Source: Oscillospiraceae bacterium
GTDB taxonomy: Bacteria > Bacillota > Clostridia > Oscillospirales > Ruminococcaceae
Assembly (NCBI GenBank): GCA_017451665.1
Contig: JAFTNX010000149.1
Coordinates: 1 to 14,755 of the forward strand
DNA length: 14,755 nt
Reading direction: 5' to 3'
Shown here one piece after another: positions 1 to 4,204 of this stretch (positions are counted from its first letter, which is position 1; each line of letters begins with the position of its first letter). The translations under genes were made by a program, and so were the position numbers. A model generated the notes under the pieces. That model saw only the letters and a list, made by a program, of their open reading frames with translations. It made no database searches and had not been told where the DNA came from.

Positions 1-84
1 GATGTAAATATTGAGGAAATCCTTGTGTTGAAACACGAATACAACAAAACAAGACCGTATAAACACGGTGGGAAGAAGATTTAA
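1..84 (+). CDS. C-terminal end of an unknown protein (partial, 5' end outside window)
   Basis: An open frame runs from base 1 to a TAA at 82-84 and encodes 27 residues ending in a basic tail (RPYKHGGKKI). The stop is followed at once by a good ribosome binding site (AAGGAGGT) for the next gene, which is the tight packing expected in a phage operon. The fragment has no motif I recognise and is too short to assign. Its place just before small phage ORFs and a late-type regulator suggests the end of the early or replication module. This is inference. Confidence 0.55.
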   Translation, partial: DVNIEEILVLKHEYNKTRPYKHGGKKI

Positions 85-97
85 GGAGGTGAAAGCA

Positions 98-223
98 ATG
101 CCAAAGAAGATTGAAGTTTCAGACAGAAAGTTTTACGTCGAGATTGACAAGTTAAGACTTGTTTACGAGGACAATGAACTTGTCGGCTATTACAACCCGG
201 AAGGACCATCAGAAGATGCTTGA
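98..223 (+). CDS. small phage protein of unknown function (41 aa)
   Basis: ATG at 98 follows AAGGAGGT with about 7 nt spacing, which is close to ideal, so the ORF is probably translated despite its size. The product is acidic to neutral with a beta-like pattern (KFYVEIDKLRLVYEDNELVGYYNP). There are no cysteines, membrane segments or recognisable motif. Short proteins with a 'klRLVYEdgkLVGyYNP'-like pattern seem familiar from gut Bacillota phages, but I know no function for them. Its stop overlaps the start of the next mini-ORF (ATG at 216), suggesting translational coupling down to the regulator at 275. Confidence 0.6.
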   Translation: MPKKIEVSDRKFYVEIDKLRLVYEDNELVGYYNPEGPSEDA

Positions 224-278
224 CGTTCTTGAATACCTCAGGCAGATTCTTGAGCAGAAGATAAGGAGGAAGAAGTGA
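216..278 (+). CDS. 20-residue coupled mini-ORF
   Basis: ATG at 216 overlaps the end of the preceding gene by 8 nt, and its TGA (276-278) overlaps the GTG start of the regulator (275-277). It encodes MLDVLEYLRQILEQKIRRKK, which would form one amphipathic helix with a basic end. There is no separate strong ribosome binding site, so translation would depend on coupling from the upstream gene. Its last codons (AAGGAGGAAG) carry the ribosome binding site of the regulator. It may be a real microprotein or only a leader that brings ribosomes to the GTG start. The sequence alone cannot decide. Confidence 0.35.
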   Translation: MLDVLEYLRQILEQKIRRKK

Positions 279-685
279 CACCTAAAGAATACTTAAGTCA
301 GGCTTTCAGCATTGACAGAAAAATAAACCTCGACATTGAAAAAGCCAGAGCAATGAGGGCTTCGCTTTACGGCCGTGCAGTCAGCTATGAGAGTGACGGC
401 TCGCAGCACGTTTCAGGTGACAATCACATTGAAAATGCTATGCTTAAGGTTGTGGAATACGAGGAGAAGATAAATGCTGAAATTGACGAGCTTGTGAACA
501 AACGTCTTGAAATTGAAAAGGCTATAAAGTCGGTTGATGATGAGGTGTTGCAGGAAATCCTCACAAGACGCTATCTGCAGTTTCAGAAATGGGAACGTAT
601 TGCTGTGGAGATGCACCTTGATTTACGCTGGGTTTACAGACTTCACGGACGAGCCCTTGAGCAGTTGACCATTATTGACCATTGA
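275..685 (+). CDS. DUF1492 / sigma-region-4-like phage regulator
   Basis: A 136-residue protein starting with GTG at 275, about 7 nt after an AAGGAGGA site; this start fits both the ribosome binding site and the overlap with the mini-ORF. Residues 1-90 are largely helical and charged and look like a coiled coil (KVVEYEEKINAEIDELVNKRLEIEKAI). Residues about 95-132 (EILTRRYLQFQKWERIAVEMHLDLRWVYRLHGRALEQL) read as a sigma-70 region 4-like helix-turn-helix with the usual 'RYl...W..IA..m..s...vyrlh..aL' pattern. Family members (DUF1492, with ArpU/RinA-like relatives) sit just upstream of phage packaging genes and are thought to activate late transcription. The tandem repeats at 665-683 and the -10 at 712 are placed as expected for its target, and the repeats lie inside its own 3' end. 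A small terminase is a less likely alternative, because the HTH is C-terminal and sigma-like. Confidence 0.8.
   Translation: MTPKEYLSQAFSIDRKINLDIEKARAMRASLYGRAVSYESDGSQHVSGDNHIENAMLKVVEYEEKINAEIDELVNKRLEIEKAIKSVDDEVLQEILTRRYLQFQKWERIAVEMHLDLRWVYRLHGRALEQLTIIDH
665..683 (+). promoter_or_regulatory. tandem 9-bp repeats, candidate activator binding site
   Basis: TTGACCATT occurs at 665-673 and again at 675-683, one helical turn apart (10 bp period). The copies encode the last residues of the regulator and its stop region. The second copy ends 28 bp before the TATAAT at 712-717. Taking a start near 724, the repeats cover about -59 to -41, the usual place for an activator. The facing and phasing fit two subunits binding one side of the helix. 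Assigning the DUF1492-type protein as the binder is inference. Confidence 0.5.
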
Positions 686-711
686 AAGCCACTATGTTTT
701 CAGATTATACT

Positions 712-717
712 TATAAT
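712..717 (+). promoter_or_regulatory. candidate late promoter -10 box (TATAAT), weak -35
   Basis: A perfect TATAAT lies at 712-717. The hexamer 17 bp upstream (689-694, CCACTA) is far from TTGACA, so the promoter would need an activator. The tandem repeats at 665-683 supply a plausible one. The predicted start is about 723-725, 60 nt before the tRNA-like fold and about 290 nt before the portal gene. The -10 is followed by a 6-bp hairpin (716-721 with 727-732). Confidence 0.45.
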
Positions 718-783
718 AGCCGATAAGGCTATAAAGGGTTTGAGCGTAGTGTAAAAACCAACGGGGCCACAAAAGCTCCGTAT

Positions 784-852
784 CGTCAATAGAGAAAGCG
801 GATTGCAATAGTGGTTCGCTGTAAGCAGGTGCAACTCCTGCATTGACGGCCA
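784..852 (+). ncRNA. tRNA-like structure without D-arm
   Basis: The 5' strand CGTCAAT (784-790) pairs perfectly with ATTGACG (842-848) as a 7-bp acceptor stem. It is followed by a discriminator G849 and an encoded CCA (850-852). Immediately inside the 3' strand is a T-arm: GCAGG (825-829), a 7-nt loop TGCAACT (830-836) and CCTGC (837-841). The middle is only 34 nt, too short for normal D and anticodon arms. It can form one hairpin, AGCGGA (797-802) with TTCGCT (815-820), around a 12-nt loop. The T-loop lacks the usual TTC start and position 8 is A instead of T. This is therefore a tRNA mimic or degenerate tRNA rather than a decoding tRNA. The 12-bp coaxial acceptor/T helix is a plausible RNase P substrate. 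Confidence 0.7.
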
Positions 853-886
853 TTTACGACACGTCCATGTTATCTTCCTGAAAAAA

Positions 887-924
887 GCAAAAAGGTCACT
901 CTCACAAAAGGGTGGCTTTTTTGT
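887..924 (+). terminator. intrinsic terminator before the portal gene
   Basis: Bases 889-902 pair with 909-922 in a 14-bp stem with a few G-U pairs, closed by a 6-nt loop (903-908). The 3' side ends in six T (917-922); C888-G923 and G887-T924 can extend it. It would end a transcript started near 724 before the portal gene is reached, unless it is passed. Confidence 0.8.
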
Positions 925-1011
925 TTGGGTATGGGGGGAGTACCCCCTCTGAAAAATAAGGAAGTACTACAACGTGTCACTGCTCATATTTCTCGCTGAA
1001 AGGAGTTTTTT
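925..1011 (+). other. leader of portal gene with G6/C5 hairpin
   Basis: This non-coding gap between the terminator and the portal start holds a short, very GC-rich hairpin in an otherwise AT-rich stretch: G934-G938 pairs with C943-C947 around an AGTA loop. The element at 972-978 (ACGTGTC) is the exact reverse complement of 858-864. The portal ribosome binding site (AAAGGAG) is near the end. I see no convincing promoter of its own here. A packaging (cos or pac) site is possible in this region but not shown. Confidence 0.35.
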
Positions 1012-2238
1012 ATGGAAAACAACAGTCTTTATATACTGAAAGACAAGCTGACAAATAAGTCAGTAAGAGTGCGTACCAGGTATCAGTATTACGATATGAA
1101 AAACAGTGTCAACGCCCTTAGTTCAGTAATTCCTGATAACTTCAAGTGGTTATCTGCCTCTCTCGGTTGGTGTGCTAAAGCTGTGGACACTCTTGCAGAC
1201 CGTACAGTGTTTGATAGCTTTGACAATGACGATTTCAAGCTTAACGAAATCTATAAGCTTAACAACTCTGACGTGCTTTTTGACAGCGCTATTCTTTCAG
1301 CTTTGATATCTTCTTGTAGTTTCATTTACATCGGTAAGGGAGCAGACGGCTATCCGATGTTACAGGTGATTGACGGAGCTAATGCAACGGGAATTATTGA
1401 CCCTGTCACAAATATGCTCAAGGAAGGCTACGCTGTTCTTGAACGTGACGAAAACGATAATCCAATACTTGAAGCGTATTTCAGGCCATACCAAACTGAT
1501 TACTATGTTAACGGTAAACTTGTTCCTGAAAAAACACTTATTCACAAAGCTCCTTCTCCACTGCTTGTGCCAGTGATTTACAGGCCTGACGCAAAACGAC
1601 CTTTCGGACATTCGAGAATTTCAAGAGCGTGTATGAATATTACACAGTCAGCTCTCAGAACGCTCATCCGTTCAGAAGTGTCGGCTGAATTCTACAGCGT
1701 TCCTCAGAAGTATGTTCTTGGCCTTTCGGAAGATGCTGAATTCAACAACAGAGCAGCCACACTTTCGTCCTTCCTGAACTTCAGCAAAGACGAAGACGGG
1801 GACAAGCCAAGCGTAGGACAGTTTCAGCAGCAGAGTATGGCTCCGTACATAGAGCAGCTTAAGTCTCTTGCTTCAATCTTTGCAGGAGAAACAGGACTTA
1901 CTCTTGATGACTTAGGATTTGCAACCTCAAACCCTTCAAGTCACGACGCCATAAAGGCAAGCCACGAAAATCTCAGACTTACAGCACGTAAAGCACAGAG
2001 AACATTCGGAACTGGATTTCTTAACGCAGGGTACCTTGCTGCTTGTCTGCGTGATGATAATGAATACGACAGAAAAGCATTTGCAAACACCAAATCAATG
2101 TGGCTGCCAATCTTTGAGCCTGACGCATCAAGTCTTGGAGTTATAGGTGATGCTATTCTTAAAGTCAATCAGGCATCTCCTGGTTTCCTTGGTGACAGAA
2201 ATATCAAACAGCTTACTGGTATGGAGAGTGACGCTTAA
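1012..2238 (+). CDS. phage portal protein (SPP1 Gp6-like)
   Basis: A 408-residue protein whose length and sequence match the SPP1 Gp6-like portal family. Portals form the dodecameric ring at one capsid vertex through which DNA enters and to which the neck attaches. The N-terminal part (VRVRTRYQYYDMKN...VIPDNFKWLSASLGWCAKAVDTLADR) and the later segment (MAPYIEQLKSLASIFAGETGLTLDDLGF, about residues 280-307, followed by NPSSHDAIKASHENLRLTARKAQ) are typical of the clip and stem/crown regions. ATG at 1012 follows AAAGGAG. The stop overlaps the start of the minor head gene by one base, the usual portal/MuF pairing. Unusually, no terminase gene comes before it. Confidence 0.9.
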   Translation: MENNSLYILKDKLTNKSVRVRTRYQYYDMKNSVNALSSVIPDNFKWLSASLGWCAKAVDTLADRTVFDSFDNDDFKLNEIYKLNNSDVLFDSAILSALISSCSFIYIGKGADGYPMLQVIDGANATGIIDPVTNMLKEGYAVLERDENDNPILEAYFRPYQTDYYVNGKLVPEKTLIHKAPSPLLVPVIYRPDAKRPFGHSRISRACMNITQSALRTLIRSEVSAEFYSVPQKYVLGLSEDAEFNNRAATLSSFLNFSKDEDGDKPSVGQFQQQSMAPYIEQLKSLASIFAGETGLTLDDLGFATSNPSSHDAIKASHENLRLTARKAQRTFGTGFLNAGYLAACLRDDNEYDRKAFANTKSMWLPIFEPDASSLGVIGDAILKVNQASPGFLGDRNIKQLTGMESDA

Positions 2239-3584
2239 TGACTGAAAAGGAACGTGCAAAATCTTCAGAAGAAAACTACAAGCGAATGAAAAAACAGCTT
2301 GACGAAAGGCTTAATGCTGATAGCAGGCTCAAAGTAATTGCTGAAAAAATCAACCTTAAAACAGCTGATTTCAAAGATACTGCTGAATACTCTGAAATCG
2401 TGTCAAAGTATATTTCTGAAGTTATCCAGGATAATATCGGTGAAATTACAGTTCCTTTGGGAAAACAGTTTGTGTGTAATTCTCTTCTTAAAGACCACTA
2501 TGAAAGAATAAACGGCGTTCTCGGTACCGTTCAGGCAAGCGTTGATGAAAAGCTCAACATTCATATTGCACCTCAAAAAGCACCGTTTCCACTTGAAAGG
2601 GTTATGCAGGTGGCTCACTCTCTCGAAGACCCTACTGTTCCACCTGAAACAATCGTAAGACGTGCAGGAGCTCCTGTTGAGAATGTTGCAAAGTCATTTC
2701 ACGACGATTATATCAAGAAAAACGCAAAATTCAGAAATGACGCAGGCTTAAAATGCTATCTCGTGAGAACGACAGACGGCAATTGCTGTGATTGGTGCAC
2801 CCAAATAGCAGGCAGATATGATTACGCTACTGCTCCTGATGATATTTTCAGGCGCCACGACAATTGTGGCTGTACTACCATTTACGAAAACGGCAGACAG
2901 CGTCAGGATGTGTGGACTAAAAAGAGCTGGGAAGTCCCGGAAATCCAGGACAAGGAAAATAAACCTACTGTCTTTGACAGCGACCAGGCAAAAGAGCTTG
3001 AAAAGAAGAATTTGCAGTATAAAGGATTGACGGGAGACGATGGAAGTGGTATAATTAAGGCGTTGACAATTGATGATTTTGAACTGCGTTCTTATGGTAA
3101 AGGTATTGATGGTAATGTCCTCGAAACTTTGTGGATGGAAATTCGACTTTGTGAAAAGGACGGTAATTTTACTTATAGTGATATTTTATTTGATAGTCTT
3201 GGTGGAAATGACAAAGGAACATTTGCATTACAGACTGAAATGTTACCAAATGGTTTACTTCGATTGAATGTTAACACAGAAGTTTTTGCTGGTCAATCAT
3301 TAATGGAAATCAATCAACGTTTTTCTAATACAGAATCTATTCTTGCTAATAATATCCATGAGGCATTGATTCACGAGAAGGGTCATGCGAAATCTATGAA
3401 AGGTAAATTGCCTTTTGAAGTCGATGATATGCATAAAAAGTTGAGAAATATTCATATATCAGGAATCAACGAATGTGCCTATTCTGATGGTGCTGAATGT
3501 ATTGCAGAAGTGGAAATATTGTTAGACAGAAAAGATTTTATACCAAAAGAAGCAATTAACTTATATAAAGAATACGTTAAATAG
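2238..3584 (+). CDS. MuF-type minor head protein with C-terminal zincin-like (HEKGH) domain
   Basis: 448 residues. Residues 1 to about 225 match the SPP1 gp7 / MuF minor head family, including the Cys/His cluster NCCDWC (183, 184, 187) with H207, C210 and C212, probably a zinc site. A linker (about 225-262) leads into an extension with no role in the basic head fold. In it, NIHEALIHEKGHAKSM holds an HExxH motif (H379, E380, H383). About 41 residues after H379, DGAECIAEVEILL offers E420 or E424 as a third ligand, as in gluzincin-type metallopeptidases. MuF proteins of temperate phages are known carriers of polymorphic C-terminal toxin domains. A metallopeptidase effector is therefore the best reading, but activity is inferred. 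DNA from about 3056 on is visibly more AT-rich than the 5' part, and a promoter-like pair sits at the junction (3027-3055). The 66-aa gene that follows could be the immunity partner. Confidence 0.85.
   Translation: MTEKERAKSSEENYKRMKKQLDERLNADSRLKVIAEKINLKTADFKDTAEYSEIVSKYISEVIQDNIGEITVPLGKQFVCNSLLKDHYERINGVLGTVQASVDEKLNIHIAPQKAPFPLERVMQVAHSLEDPTVPPETIVRRAGAPVENVAKSFHDDYIKKNAKFRNDAGLKCYLVRTTDGNCCDWCTQIAGRYDYATAPDDIFRRHDNCGCTTIYENGRQRQDVWTKKSWEVPEIQDKENKPTVFDSDQAKELEKKNLQYKGLTGDDGSGIIKALTIDDFELRSYGKGIDGNVLETLWMEIRLCEKDGNFTYSDILFDSLGGNDKGTFALQTEMLPNGLLRLNVNTEVFAGQSLMEINQRFSNTESILANNIHEALIHEKGHAKSMKGKLPFEVDDMHKKLRNIHISGINECAYSDGAECIAEVEILLDRKDFIPKEAINLYKEYVK
3027..3055 (+). promoter_or_regulatory. 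internal sigma-A type promoter at the MuF / zincin junction
   Basis: TTGACG (3027-3032, 5 of 6 to consensus) is followed by a 17-bp spacer and a perfect TATAAT (3050-3055). The pair lies inside the minor head coding sequence, where the conserved MuF part ends and the AT-rich extension begins. A transcript starting near 3062 would carry the 3' part of that gene and the small Cys-rich gene (3595-3795), and would end at the terminator at 3782-3808. No in-frame start with a ribosome binding site is seen early in the extension, so the small gene is the likely product. Confidence 0.5.
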
Positions 3585-3594
3585 GAGAAAGTTT

Positions 3595-3795
3595 ATGGTT
3601 TATGTAACTGAATGCGCATATTGTGTTCATAGTAGAAAAGAAAAAGCAAAAGGCTGGATTTCTACTTGTGATGCATTTCCAGAAGGAAAACCACTTGATT
3701 TTGACTACAGTAATTTAAGGAACCGTAAAGAATGCAATAACGGCATCGGTTTTGAGTCGGGAGAAGAAAAAACGAATAACGCCACTCTCAAATGA
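3595..3795 (+). CDS. small four-cysteine protein, candidate immunity partner of the MuF extension
   Basis: 66 residues, ATG at 3595 after AGGAGA, 10 nt behind the minor head gene. Cysteines at 7, 10, 25 and 47 (ECAYC...STCDAFPEG...KECNNG) could bind one zinc ion. The 'CDAFPxGxP' turn looks like one seen in small proteins of Bacillota phages, but no function is known to me. Its place right after a polymorphic MuF toxin-like domain is where immunity genes are found in such systems, so immunity is the leading inference. It shares the AT-rich composition of the extension, and a promoter (3027-3055) and terminator (3782-3808) could give it its own transcript. The last codons and the TGA lie in the terminator stem, so the end of the gene was probably set by the cassette boundary. 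Confidence 0.75.
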   Translation: MVYVTECAYCVHSRKEKAKGWISTCDAFPEGKPLDFDYSNLRNRKECNNGIGFESGEEKTNNATLK

Positions 3796-3808
3796 GGGTG
3801 GTATTTTT
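3782..3808 (+). terminator. intrinsic terminator at the end of the small Cys-rich gene
   Basis: CCACTCTC (3782-3789) pairs with GAGGGTGG (3794-3801) in 8 bp with one G-U, around an AAAT loop, followed by TATTTTTAT. The stop codon of the preceding gene lies in the loop and 3' arm. It would separate the toxin-like cassette from the HNH/terminase genes, which start 25 nt later. Its stem resembles the terminator at 887-924 (CACTCTC...GGGTGG core). Confidence 0.75.
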
Positions 3809-3832
3809 ATACCCAAATTTAAGGAGGAAAAT

Positions 3833-4186
3833 ATGCCACAGCCAAGAGCAAGACCAAACCTGCGCCCTGACCATAACGGGACGCAGAGGGCACAGTTCGA
3901 ATCCCATAAAAAGAAAATCTACGCCACACAAAAAGTATGTGGAATTTGTGGTAAACCAGTCGACTTTGGAATGAAATTCCCTCATCCTTTGTCACCTTGT
4001 ATTGACCACATTATTCCGGTTGCAAAAGGTGGACACCCTTCTGCACTGGAAAATCTACAACTCGCACATATGTGCTGCAACAGACAGAAGTCTGATAAGC
4101 TTGTTGTCAAAGAAGTTTTTGACAATGGCATAGAACTTATATCGAATCGGGTATTGCCACAGACATTTGATTGGAAAAACATATAA
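3833..4186 (+). CDS. HNH endonuclease of the packaging module
   Basis: 117 residues from the ATG at 3833, directly after AAGGAGGAAA. An in-frame upstream ATG at 3752 is less likely, because it lies inside the previous gene and has the terminator hairpin between it and this ribosome binding site. The HNH fold is clear: CGIC (C36, C39), DHIIPVAKGG (D58-H59), ALENLQLAH with N74 and H79, then CCNRQKSDK (C82, N83). Small HNH proteins next to TerL occur in many cos-type phages and assist cleavage of DNA at the packaging site, with zinc bound by the cysteines. A free-standing homing endonuclease is less likely, given the direct link to TerL (18 nt gap). Confidence 0.9.
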   Translation: MPQPRARPNLRPDHNGTQRAQFESHKKKIYATQKVCGICGKPVDFGMKFPHPLSPCIDHIIPVAKGGHPSALENLQLAHMCCNRQKSDKLVVKEVFDNGIELISNRVLPQTFDWKNI

Positions 4187-4204
4187 AGCGAAAGGAGTGA
4201 GCTG

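Larger units (their letters stand above)
724..924 (+). ncRNA. structured RNA of about 200 nt between regulator and portal
   Basis: This non-coding stretch is bounded by the candidate promoter (-10 at 712-717) and a strong intrinsic terminator (887-924). It contains a hairpin at 762-780 (6 bp, one G-U, 7-nt loop), a tRNA-like fold at 784-852, a linker at 853-886, then the terminator. No ORF in it has a credible ribosome binding site. It may be a free small RNA, the leader of the late operon, or both, depending on how often the terminator is passed. A 7-bp element at 858-864 (GACACGT) is exactly complementary to 972-978 beyond the terminator, so an alternative long-range pairing is possible. 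The 5' end is an estimate from the -10 box. Confidence 0.5.

Noticed and set aside
275..685. Small terminase subunit
   Set aside because: The helix-turn-helix is C-terminal and sigma-region-4-like with the DUF1492 pattern, unlike the N-terminal HTH of small terminases, and TerL is not adjacent.
675..717. TTGACC at 675-680 as the -35 of the TATAAT at 712
   Set aside because: The spacing is 31 bp, far beyond the 16-18 bp needed; the hexamer is better explained as part of the tandem repeats.
784..852. Ordinary tRNA gene
   Set aside because: Only 34 nt lie between acceptor and T-arm, no D-arm can be drawn, the T-loop does not start TTC, and no clear anticodon arm is present. It is reported as tRNA-like instead.
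3070..3267. Separate 65-codon gene inside the minor head extension
   Set aside because: It is in another frame, lacks a ribosome binding site and has a Val/Leu/Ile-rich shadow-like product; the HEKGH-bearing frame is the real one.
3752..3832. Longer start for the HNH gene at 3752
   Set aside because: The extra codons overlap the small Cys-rich gene and cross the terminator stem; AAGGAGG just before 3833 marks the real start.
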